Of a DNA stretch of 64,000 nucleotides, positions 26,083 to 33,827 are shown one piece after another. Source of the stretch: Hyphomicrobium_A sp963724945 (GTDB lineage Bacteria; Pseudomonadota; Alphaproteobacteria; Rhizobiales; Hyphomicrobiaceae); the NCBI GenBank assembly GCA_963724945.1, contig CAVRWL010000003.1:806001-870000 (forward strand), in the 5' to 3' direction. The notes beneath the pieces are model-generated. The model did no database searches. It saw only the letters and a list, made by a program, of their open reading frames with translations, and was not told the origin of the DNA. Positions within the stretch are counted from its first letter, which is position 1. Each line of letters starts with the position of its first letter. The translations under genes and the position numbers were made by a program.

Positions 26083-27348
26083 TCAACGCGGGGTGGCGGG
26101 ATTGAAGAGGTATTTGATACCGGCCATCACCTCCCACTGGGCGGTGGAAACATCCACCAGATGGCCCGAGGTGGGGCCGAGCTCGGACCCGCTGACCGTG
26201 GCGTTGGGCGCGTACATGGCGGCGAGCTCCACCGTCCAATCCCTGTCGAGCTTCAGCGCGCCGCCCGCGGTGATGTGGTGTTGCGTCGCGGCGGGCGCCA
26301 GGATGTCGAGCTCGACATCGTGGGGGCCGAACAGCGGCGTGTTGTAGGAGTAGCCTGCCCGCAGCGTCAGGAGGGAGGTCTGCCGCCATTCGACGCCGAG
26401 CTTCACGGCATTGAGGTTGCGCCAGCCAAAGCTCGGACCATCCTCGGCTCCGTAATTCGTGCCGCCGGCGGGATTAGCCACGCAGCCCACTTCACCATAG
26501 CCGATCCATTGGTAGTCCAGCATCAAAGTTAAATCGGGCCGGGCGTCGAACGCGACACCGGCCTGGCCGTTCGCGGGAACATCGCAATCGGCGTGGTCGG
26601 CCAGCAGATTTGCGTATCTGTTGAACGGCTGCATATAGGTTCGCGACGCCATGGCGCCGCCGATGCGAACGGTTGGCGAGACGCTCCATTCGATACCGCC
26701 GCGCACGCCATAGCCCCAGGCCGGGTCGGGGCCGGACGGCGTGACGGCGAGAAGCGAGAGCCCTTTTGCCCGGAACAGCTGCAGCCCAACGACCGGGCCC
26801 ACGCCAATCGACAGGCCTGGCGCGATCTCCTTGGCGGCCGCGATGGTCATGAAATACTGCTGCAGGTCGATGCCCGCGGCGCCGCCGCAATACATGCCCG
26901 ATCCGCCATTGCAGTCGGTGCGCGCGACATTGGGGTAATCGGTATTTGCGCCGTTGCCGTAGAAGGACAGCCCGACGACGTCCACATAGGGATTTGGGTC
27001 GACGTGATAGCTGAAGGCGCTGTTGGGCACGAAGAAGTAGAGCGTGTTGCTGTCGACTTCGCCGGTCGGCGTGAACCCCGGCGTACCCGACCCTGTCATC
27101 TCGCGGGTGGGGCTGAACACACCCACGGCGATGTCGGCTTCGTCTTGCGCGTGAATGAGGCCAGCCGGATTGAGCACGATGGTGGTCGCGTCCCGGCCGT
27201 CTGCGACGCCGGCGCCGGCAAGCGCCTTTTGGCGGGCCCCATACCCGTGCTGAAAATATCCCTCCAACGCCTGAGCCGGTCCCGCCGTAAGAAGTCCGGT
27301 CATCAAGACGACAGCTAAGCCTGCACACCGCGCCCCCGGCGTGACCAT
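26083..27348 (-). CDS. OmpP1/FadL-type outer-membrane channel
   Basis: This protein of about 421 residues has a signal peptide ending near GPAQA-LEGYF and a beta-barrel pattern of alternating hydrophobic residues. The N-terminal plug signature EGYFQHGYGARQKALAGAG and the NPAGL motif are typical of FadL/TodX transporters, which let hydrophobic molecules diffuse through the outer membrane. The barrel ends in IKYLFN near the C-terminus. The start at ATG 27348 is chosen because GGGGGGAA is upstream; an earlier in-frame start exists at 27378. It sits 242 bases from the lqsR-like gene. Transport of long-chain hydroxyketone signals is a tempting hypothesis only. Confidence 0.88.
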   Translation of the reverse strand: MVTPGARCAGLAVVLMTGLLTAGPAQALEGYFQHGYGARQKALAGAGVADGRDATTIVLNPAGLIHAQDEADIAVGVFSPTREMTGSGTPGFTPTGEVDSNTLYFFVPNSAFSYHVDPNPYVDVVGLSFYGNGANTDYPNVARTDCNGGSGMYCGGAAGIDLQQYFMTIAAAKEIAPGLSIGVGPVVGLQLFRAKGLSLLAVTPSGPDPAWGYGVRGGIEWSVSPTVRIGGAMASRTYMQPFNRYANLLADHADCDVPANGQAGVAFDARPDLTLMLDYQWIGYGEVGCVANPAGGTNYGAEDGPSFGWRNLNAVKLGVEWRQTSLLTLRAGYSYNTPLFGPHDVELDILAPAATQHHITAGGALKLDRDWTVELAAMYAPNATVSGSELGPTSGHLVDVSTAQWEVMAGIKYLFNPATPR

Positions 27349-27589
27349 GGCGTTCCCCCCCCCGCAGTATCGAATCACATGCGAAGTATAAGTTGGATGC
27401 GCTGGGGGACCGCGCGCCGAGAGCCTACGGCCCGGCGTCGCCCCCGCAATGTGGCGCGACGTGATTGCTATGTCACAGAACTACCCCTGCGCGGCGATTC
27501 GCTGGCCCACGGGCTCAGATGTCAATTGCTGAGCAGGTGTCTCACGAAAAATGTTGCGTGCGCCACGATTGGGCTCGAGGGATCTGAGC

Positions 27590-28564
27590 CTACGCTCTTT
27601 GGCTCTGCAACGCGGGCTCGAGCGGGGGGGCATGGCGGATGACGCTGTAGCTCCACGAGCCTGAGCCCGGCAGCAGCTGCGCCGGCCAGATGTAGCGCGC
27701 CCAATTCTCCTCGAAGTCGGGGTGATAGTCCCCTTCTTGGGTCGGAAACCAGGCTTGCGCCTTGCCCGTGCGCAGCAATTGCAGCAGGTCGGGCGGGGCG
27801 CTGCGGTTCTCGGCAACCTCGCAGCGGCTTTTGGCAGACTCCACGTCTGAGATCAGCAGGAACAACTCGTTGCCCTCCACGTCGCGCATCATGATGCCCG
27901 GGGGAGACGCGCACACGTAGTGCTCGGAGACGCGGTTGCTCTCCGAGACCTCCTTGAACAGCTCAAGGAAGCACGGATCAGCAAAGAAGCTCGGCCTCTG
28001 CAGCGCCAGCGCGCACTTGATCGGATCGGAGATCTCCTCGAAGTAGTCGGCCTGCAGGCGCTTGATCTCGCGGCGCAGCGCGACCGAGACGTGGGCGTCC
28101 TGCTTTTGTAGAAAGCAATCGATTACGCCCTCGTTGAACGCGGCGATCGCCGTCTCGAGCCCGGCTTTGCCGGTTAGCAGGATGGTCTTGACGGGAAGAT
28201 CGCGAATGGCGCGGCAGAATTCCACGCCCGACATCTTCGGCATGTCGAAATCGACGACGGCGACGGAGACGCGCTGGTGGCGCGCCTCGTCGTCGACCAT
28301 GGAGCGCAGCTCAGAAAGCTGCAGCCGCAGCAGGCGGTCGCCGTGCCGCCCCTCGCTGCCCAGGCTCATCTCCGAGCAATCCTTAAAGTAGCGTCCGAAA
28401 TCGGGATGCTGACCCGCTTGCGCGCGCAGGTGCTCGAGTGCGGCGTCTGGACGCGTGAACGTCTGGCAGGAAAGCTCGTCGCTGAACTGGAAGTCGAGGC
28501 TTTCAAGGAAGAGCGGGTCGTCGTCCAGAACGAGAATAGAGGTCGGGTGGTAAAAGGGCGTCAT
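27590..28564 (-). CDS. lqsR: LqsR-like response regulator of alpha-hydroxyketone signalling
   Basis: This 324-residue protein starts MTPFYHPTSILVLDDDPLFL. It is a receiver domain with an unusual insertion of about 55 residues between helix 1 and the phospho-acceptor. Asp105 in VAVVDFDMPKMSG is the likely phosphorylation site, and LLTGKAG and FLQKQD complete the active site. The C-terminal half (about 165-324) has no DNA-binding helix-turn-helix. It contains PSFFADPCFLELFKEV, FLLISDVES and a Trp-rich end (AQAWFPTQEGDYHPD, WSYSVIRHAPP), the layout of Legionella LqsR. The gene is divergent from the kinase gene, with tandem repeats in between. Output is probably through protein contacts, which is inference. 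Confidence 0.78.
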   Translation of the reverse strand: MTPFYHPTSILVLDDDPLFLESLDFQFSDELSCQTFTRPDAALEHLRAQAGQHPDFGRYFKDCSEMSLGSEGRHGDRLLRLQLSELRSMVDDEARHQRVSVAVVDFDMPKMSGVEFCRAIRDLPVKTILLTGKAGLETAIAAFNEGVIDCFLQKQDAHVSVALRREIKRLQADYFEEISDPIKCALALQRPSFFADPCFLELFKEVSESNRVSEHYVCASPPGIMMRDVEGNELFLLISDVESAKSRCEVAENRSAPPDLLQLLRTGKAQAWFPTQEGDYHPDFEENWARYIWPAQLLPGSGSWSYSVIRHAPPLEPALQSQRA

Positions 28565-28592
28565 CCTACTACTCAGGCTCTCTGTACTCAGC

Positions 28593-28628
28593 ACTCAGGC
28601 TCTATACGTCACTCAGGCTCTATACGTC
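28593..28628. repeat. two perfect tandem 18-bp repeats in the lqsR-lqsS intergenic region
   Basis: ACTCAGGCTCTATACGTC occurs at 28593-28610 and again at 28611-28628. A partial copy (ACTCAGGCTC) is found at 28571-28580. They lie between the divergent response-regulator and kinase starts and could be a regulator binding site or a replication-slippage tract. Confidence 0.8.
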
Positions 28629-28703
28629 GCAAGACACCTTCCGTAAGGGCTTTGGTACTACAGCTTTCTATCGGATCCGGTACGCACACAGATAAAACTT
28701 TAG

Positions 28704-30056
28704 ATGTTGCAATTGTCGGAACGCTCGCAGTTCAGGCCGTCGCAGCGCGCTCCACGGGCGAGCGCTGCGATCGGTCTCTCCACTTTGTCGAGGTGGGTTA
28801 AGGACTGCGCGCGCCGCTACGTGGAGTATCATGCGCACGCGGAGCGCAAGATCCGCGCCGCGGCCTTCATCGGCGTATTCGGCTTTCCCATCTTCTATTT
28901 CGTTTGGGCCTATGTCCTGCCGCAGCCCTACGAAAGCGTGCTGCTGCGCGCTATCGGGACCGGACTGTGCTTGCTGCTCGCCGTCGCCCCGTGGTGGCCG
29001 GCATCGGCGCGCAAATATCTGGTGCCCTTCTCGTACGTCACGTTTCTCTACTGCCTGCCGTTCTTCTTCACGCTGATGCTGCTGTTCAACCACAGCAACG
29101 CCTGCTGGCAGATGTCCACGCTCGCGGCGCTGATCTACGTGGTGCTGCTCTACGACCTGCTCAACGCCATCATCGTGCTGGTGATCGGATCGGCGGCCGC
29201 GGTTGCCGCCTACCTGTTGGCGACGCACGGGGCGGCGATCCCGGAGGGCTACTGGACGACGCTGCCCATCCTCATATTCGCGCTAACCGGCTTCCTCGGC
29301 CTGGCCTATGGCGACAATCTCATCGCACGCGAGAAGCTGAAGGCGGCGGCGTCGCTCGCAAGCCAGGTGGCGCACGAGTGCCGAACGCCGCTCACCGGCA
29401 TTCGCTTCGAGGCGGAAGGTTGCGAGCGGCTGTTGGCAAAGCTGCCGGACTCCAAGGAGCGCGAAAAACTCGTCGCGTCGCACCGGCGGGTACGCCAGCA
29501 CATCACGTCGGCCAACTCCGTGATCGATCTCTTGTTGAGCAACGTGGCCCAGCATCATCGCGGCGCGCCCACCGTCGAACTGCACCGCATGAGCAAGATC
29601 GTCTCGATGGCGCTCGAGCGCTACCACTTCAAACCCAATCAGCGCGATCTCATCCGCTCGGACGTCGCCGAGGACTTCGATTTCAGGGGCTCAGATCTCT
29701 TGATGACGCACGTCCTGTTCAATCTGATGAAGAACGGCTTTCGTGCCATCGAGGCGCGCGGCGGCGAGGAGAATTCGCTCAGCATCGAGCTTAGGCGCGG
29801 GCCCACCATGAACAGCGTCATCGTCTCCGATACCGGCGAAGGCATCGCGCCGGAGATCTTGAGCTACGTGTTCATTCCATTCGTCTCGGCGCAGCGGCCC
29901 GGTGTAGGCACCGGACTCGGATTGTCATTCTGCCGGATGATTATCGAGGGTTGCGGCGGAACGATCTCGTGCCGGTCCGTGGTGAACGTCGGAACCACCT
30001 TCACGATAGAGCTGCCCGTCGTTGAGCCGGTCCATGAGGAGGCTTCTGCGCTCTAG
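28704..30056 (+). CDS. lqsS: LqsS-like sensor histidine kinase of alpha-hydroxyketone signalling
   Basis: This 450-residue kinase has about six closely packed membrane segments (residues 50-205), the first being AAAFIGVFGFPIFYFVWAYV, with no large periplasmic loop. An H-box QVAHECRTPLTGI follows (phospho-His near 226), then a dimerisation helix and an ATP-binding domain with FNLMKNGFRAIEA (N box), VSDTGEGIAP (G1) and GTGLGLSFCRMIIEGCGG. The membrane-embedded sensor resembles LqsS/CqsS, which detect 3-hydroxypentadecan-4-one-like signals. It lies between the divergent regulator and the convergent synthase. The last 132 bases overlap the synthase gene. Confidence 0.82.
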   Translation: MLQLSERSQFRPSQRAPRASAAIGLSTLSRWVKDCARRYVEYHAHAERKIRAAAFIGVFGFPIFYFVWAYVLPQPYESVLLRAIGTGLCLLLAVAPWWPASARKYLVPFSYVTFLYCLPFFFTLMLLFNHSNACWQMSTLAALIYVVLLYDLLNAIIVLVIGSAAAVAAYLLATHGAAIPEGYWTTLPILIFALTGFLGLAYGDNLIAREKLKAAASLASQVAHECRTPLTGIRFEAEGCERLLAKLPDSKEREKLVASHRRVRQHITSANSVIDLLLSNVAQHHRGAPTVELHRMSKIVSMALERYHFKPNQRDLIRSDVAEDFDFRGSDLLMTHVLFNLMKNGFRAIEARGGEENSLSIELRRGPTMNSVIVSDTGEGIAPEILSYVFIPFVSAQRPGVGTGLGLSFCRMIIEGCGGTISCRSVVNVGTTFTIELPVVEPVHEEASAL

Positions 30057-31361
30057 TGCGGAGTGTTGCTGTGTCGGGTCCGCGTCGGCATCCTTCTTTG
30101 TCACAACGGCCGCCTTGCGCCGCGTGGAGCGCCACTCGGCCATTCCCACTTCCTCGCGGATGTCGGCGCACACATCGATGATGCGATCGAGCTCGCGCCG
30201 GCTCAAGCCGCAGTTGAGCGTCAGGCGGACGAGGCAGCGCTTCTCGGGCGTGGCGGGCGGAAAAAAGATCGCTCCGAATACGCCGCGCGATTCCAGTGCG
30301 TCGCGCAGCGCCGTCGTCTGACGGATGTCGCCAGCCTCCAGCGCGATGATCTGCGTCTTCGAGGCTTCGACATTGTAGCCGAGCCTATCGAGCCCTTCTT
30401 TGAGGTAGGCGTGATTGGCGTTGAGGCTGATGCGGCGCCATTCCTCGTTCTCCAGAATGTCGAGCACGGCGTCGTAGCCCGCCACCTCGTGCTGCAAGAC
30501 GGATGTCGAGAAGATCGCCGGCAGGGACTCATAGCGGAAGTACTCGGCGTTGCGCTTCGAGCAGGCGATGAGGCCGCCACGGCTGGCGACCGCCTTCGAC
30601 AGGCCGATGGTGCGGAAATGCACGCGCTCGGCCAGTCCCGCCGCGACCACAAGACCGGCGCCGCCGGGCCCTTGCGCGCCGAACGAGTGCGTTTCATCGA
30701 CGATGAGTGCAGCGCCGTGCCGCTCGCAGACCTCGACGAGCTCGTGCAGGGGCGCCAAGTCCCCGTCCGTGCTGTAGAGCGCATCGACGGCGACAAGCCC
30801 GGGCCCGTGCGCTGCGAGCATGCGGTCGAGGGATTGCGGATCGTTGTGACGGAACAGGATGGGCTTGGCGCCGGCGCTCACGACGCCTTCATGCAGCGAG
30901 ATATGCGCCTTCATATCGAGGTAAACGGGGGCATCGCGCAGCGCGAAGGACTGCAAGAGGCCGACGTTGGCCGTGTAGCCCGAGGAGCAGAGGACCGCGT
31001 CCTCCGCTCTCAACAGCGTGGCGACACGCTGCTCGAAACAGCGGATGACATCGCGCTCGTGATGGACCCAGACCCGCGATACGGCATCGCCATGGCCGCC
31101 GGCACGCAGCGCCGCGATCTCGCTCTCGACAACGTGGGGATGCGCGGCAAGGCACAGGTAATCATTGCTGCGGACCTTGATGTCTCCGGGCCGCGGCGAG
31201 CGACCCTGGAGAGGATGTGTCCCCTGCCAAAGCTCCGCTTTGCGGCCGACATAGTAATCATTTGACCGAGCACGGATGAAATCTGGGTCGCTCGGGGCTA
31301 ATACTTGGCGAACCTGGCGCCCATCATCCGCAATACGACCATCTGCAACTCGAAATTGCAC
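29925..31361 (-). CDS. lqsA: alpha-hydroxyketone autoinducer synthase (LqsA/CqsA type)
   Basis: This 478-residue PLP enzyme of the alpha-oxoamine synthase class would make a hydroxyketone or amino-ketone autoinducer from an acyl-CoA and an amino acid or SAM. Key motifs are VRSNDYLCLAAHPHV, LCSSGYTANVGLLQ (cofactor contact), VDETHSFGAQGPGGAGL (Asp222) and RTIGLSKAVASRGG with Lys256 as Schiff-base lysine. The N-terminal YYVGRKAELWQGTHPLQG is typical of CqsA/LqsA and absent from BioF or KBL. The start is GTG 31361 with a GGGGG run nearby. The C-terminal tail after about residue 410 lies partly in the convergent overlap with the kinase gene. Confidence 0.88.
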   Translation of the reverse strand: MQFRVADGRIADDGRQVRQVLAPSDPDFIRARSNDYYVGRKAELWQGTHPLQGRSPRPGDIKVRSNDYLCLAAHPHVVESEIAALRAGGHGDAVSRVWVHHERDVIRCFEQRVATLLRAEDAVLCSSGYTANVGLLQSFALRDAPVYLDMKAHISLHEGVVSAGAKPILFRHNDPQSLDRMLAAHGPGLVAVDALYSTDGDLAPLHELVEVCERHGAALIVDETHSFGAQGPGGAGLVVAAGLAERVHFRTIGLSKAVASRGGLIACSKRNAEYFRYESLPAIFSTSVLQHEVAGYDAVLDILENEEWRRISLNANHAYLKEGLDRLGYNVEASKTQIIALEAGDIRQTTALRDALESRGVFGAIFFPPATPEKRCLVRLTLNCGLSRRELDRIIDVCADIREEVGMAEWRSTRRKAAVVTKKDADADPTQQHSALERRSLLMDRLNDGQLYREGGSDVHHGPARDRSAATLDNHPAE

Positions 31362-31742
31362 TTCAAACCCCCACGTGGTTAAGCATTTCTTAATAGGCCG
31401 GAAAAAAGGTTAACTGCAAACCAATTCCGGCGTGAGGCAGATGAATTAACCGATAAATCACCTTTCGTTCTGCTCTGGACAACAGAGTTCAGGACCAGAT
31501 GATCCAAACTGAAACAACTTTTAGACTTGTATTAGAATATGTGGGCTCTCTGATGACGCCGCCAGCATTGCGGCAATTTGCGCCAGGATAACGTGCAGCG
31601 CCCCACTCTCAGCAACCAGTTAGTGTACAGCAAAGATTGAGTTTTTGTCAGCATACAACTTATGCGGGATGTGACGCGCGCAACAACAGGCGGGCCGGCC
31701 TCTAGTGTCGGGGCCGTCGCGATACCGTTGTGAGGCGGAGCT
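31362..31742. other. 380-base regulatory-type gap before the synthase gene
   Basis: This gap is clearly richer in A and T than the surroundings and should hold the synthase promoter. It contains an 11-bp palindrome ATTGCGGCAAT near 31572 and several short A/T tracts. No open frame of note, no tRNA and no obvious terminator were found, and the GST gene begins its end at 31743. Confidence 0.5.
31390..31419 (-). promoter_or_regulatory. candidate sigma-70 promoter of the autoinducer synthase gene
   Basis: On the minus strand TTGCAG (31419-31414) and TATTAA (31395-31390) are separated by 18 bases. Transcription would start about 20 bases before the GTG start. Spacing is acceptable and the boxes are imperfect, so this is a weak prediction. 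Confidence 0.3.
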
Positions 31743-32399
31743 TCAGAACTCGACGTCGAGCTCCTCGAGCTCGTCGGGCTCCAGCTTGGCCGCCGCGATC
31801 CATTCGTCCATGGCAGGCCAGCTCATGATCGCATCGCAGTAGCCGGCACAGTCCGGGTCGAGCTTGACGTCGTAGGTTAGGAATCGCGTGGCGACGGGCG
31901 CATACATGGCGTCGGCGAGCGAGAGGACGCCGCCGAACAGATACGGACCGCCGTAGCCGTCGAGGCACTCACGCCAGATGGTGCGAACGCGGTCGATGTC
32001 GCCTTGCGCCCCCGACCATACGGCGAAGCCCGGAAAATGCGCCTTGAGATTCATGGGCAATGCTGAGCGTAGATTGTGGAATCCGGAGTGCATCTCGCCA
32101 GATACGGCGCGGCAATGGGCGCGCTTGATGCGCTCCTCGGGCAGCAGGTGGGCTTCGGGCCTGAGCTCGGCGAGGTACTCGGCGATGGCGAGCGTGTCCC
32201 AGACCTTGGCCCCGTCATGATGCAGGCAGGGCACCAGAAACGAAGGCGAAAGCAGCAACAGCTCCGCGCGTGTCGAGGGATCATCGGAGGACATCGTCTC
32301 CTCGACGAACTCCAAGCCGGCCATCTTGCAAAGCAGCCAGCCGCGCAGCGACCAGGACGAGTAGTTCTTGCTGCTGATCGTAAGTACGGCTGTTGCCAT
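31743..32399 (-). CDS. glutathione S-transferase family protein
   Basis: This 218-residue protein has an N-terminal thioredoxin-like domain (about 1-80) and a helical C-terminal domain. The N-terminus ATAVLTISSKNYSSWSLRGW carries the likely catalytic Ser in the NYSSWSLR loop. LLLLSPSFLVPCLHHDG has the cis-Pro (VP) used for glutathione binding, and WDTLAIAEYLAELRP the next motif. The end DELEELDVEF is acidic. It is a cytoplasmic detoxification or thiol-transfer enzyme. The start at ATG 32399 is favoured because the thioredoxin fold begins there, although the frame is open further upstream. Confidence 0.88.
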   Translation of the reverse strand: MATAVLTISSKNYSSWSLRGWLLCKMAGLEFVEETMSSDDPSTRAELLLLSPSFLVPCLHHDGAKVWDTLAIAEYLAELRPEAHLLPEERIKRAHCRAVSGEMHSGFHNLRSALPMNLKAHFPGFAVWSGAQGDIDRVRTIWRECLDGYGGPYLFGGVLSLADAMYAPVATRFLTYDVKLDPDCAGYCDAIMSWPAMDEWIAAAKLEPDELEELDVEF

Positions 32400-32559
32400 T
32401 CTGCACGTCCTTCGTTCGTTGCGGCATCGCGACGGGGTAAACGCCAGCCCCATCTTAAAAACCGCTCGCCACCCACCCCAGGATGCACTAGCTTTTGTGC
32501 GCTGCACAATAGGGTCGCGAGCGGTTTGGCGCCGCTTTGGCCCGCGGATTTGAGACTAC

Positions 32560-33774
32560 ATGCTCTACCTTGCCTACCAAGCCCATTCCGACATGGTCGA
32601 ACCGGCGAAGTCGATGGCCCGCTCATCGCTGGCCATGCTCGGGACTTTTGGGAGCGCCGCCAACGTTCCCTTGCTTCGCAATCTTTCGGCCACCTACGAG
32701 CTGATCGCGCGCTCCGGCCTGACGCACGAGCGGCCCCCATACGGCATTGATACGGTTACCGTCGGCAACCGCGAGGTGAGCGTCAGCGAGGTCGCAACGC
32801 TGACGCTGCCGTTCGGCACGTTGTTAAATTTCAAGAAGGACGTCTCAACGCCGCAACCGCGCGTGCTCGTGGTGGCGCCACTGTCCGGGCACTTCGCCAC
32901 GCTCCTGCGCAACACGGTGCGCACGCTTCTGCCCGATCACGACGTCTACATCACCGATTGGCACAACGCGCGCGACGTCAGCCTTAAGCACGGAGCGTTC
33001 GGCTTCGACGACTATGTCGACTACCTCATTCGTTTTCTCGAGACGTTGGGCCCCGGCGCGCACCTGATCGCTGTTTGTCAGCCCTGCGTGCAGGCGCTTG
33101 CCGCCGTCGCAGTGATGGCGGCGGCCGGCAACGAGGCGCAGCCGAGCAGCATGACGTTGATGGCGGGGCCGATCGACACGCGCATCAATCCCACCAAGGT
33201 CAACAAGCTCGCGACGAGCAAGTCGATGGGATGGTTCGAGCGCAACCTCATTGCGCGCGTTCCCATAAAATATCCGGGCGCCCGGCGCAGAGTCTATCCT
33301 GGCTTCGTTCAGCTCGCCGCGTTCGTGTCGATGAACGTCAACCGGCACTACAACGCCCATCAAGAGCTCTACGAGCATATCGCCAACGGCGAGCACGAGA
33401 AGGCGCAGGTCATCAAGAGCTTTTATGACGAGTATTTCGCCGTGCTCGATCTGCCCGCCGAGTTCTATCTCGAGACCGTGAGCCGGGTGTTCCAAGAGGC
33501 GCTGCTTCCCAAAGGCGAGCTCACGTTCAAGGGGCAGCCGGTGGAGCTCAAGGCCATTCGTAAGACGGCGCTCCTCACCGTGGAGGGCGAGCGCGACGAT
33601 ATTTGCGCACTCGGCCAGACGGCGGTCGCCCACGAGCTCTGCTCGAGCCTCAAGCCGCATATGAAGCGGCATCACATGCAGGTGGGCGTCGGCCACTACG
33701 GCGTGTTCTCAGGCAGGCGCTGGGAAGGGCAGATCTACCCGATCGTGCGCAATATGATCCTTGCGAGCGACTAG
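32560..33774 (+). CDS. phaZ: intracellular polyhydroxyalkanoate depolymerase
   Basis: This 404-residue enzyme hydrolyses stored poly-3-hydroxybutyrate. The alpha/beta-hydrolase core has ITDWHNARDV (about 131-140), the nucleophile motif AVCQPCVQAL with Cys173 and Cys176 in the place of the lipase-box Ser, and VEGERDDICALGQT (Asp) and VGHYGVFSGRRW (His) for the triad. This Cys-type layout matches PhaZ of Cupriavidus and alphaproteobacteria. There is no signal peptide, fitting an intracellular granule enzyme. It stands between GST and the malic enzyme gene. PHA synthase is not in the window. Confidence 0.93.
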   Translation: MLYLAYQAHSDMVEPAKSMARSSLAMLGTFGSAANVPLLRNLSATYELIARSGLTHERPPYGIDTVTVGNREVSVSEVATLTLPFGTLLNFKKDVSTPQPRVLVVAPLSGHFATLLRNTVRTLLPDHDVYITDWHNARDVSLKHGAFGFDDYVDYLIRFLETLGPGAHLIAVCQPCVQALAAVAVMAAAGNEAQPSSMTLMAGPIDTRINPTKVNKLATSKSMGWFERNLIARVPIKYPGARRRVYPGFVQLAAFVSMNVNRHYNAHQELYEHIANGEHEKAQVIKSFYDEYFAVLDLPAEFYLETVSRVFQEALLPKGELTFKGQPVELKAIRKTALLTVEGERDDICALGQTAVAHELCSSLKPHMKRHHMQVGVGHYGVFSGRRWEGQIYPIVRNMILASD

Positions 33775-33827
33775 TTTGGTCGTGCTTCTTATCGGATTCC
33801 CACTTTTCCAGATGCACTCGAGAGCCT

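Noticed and set aside
30063..31265. 400-codon open frame on the plus strand opposite the autoinducer synthase
   Set aside because: It is a mirror of the minus-strand codons. The synthase motifs on the minus strand are unmistakable, and this frame has no motif and no ribosome-binding site.
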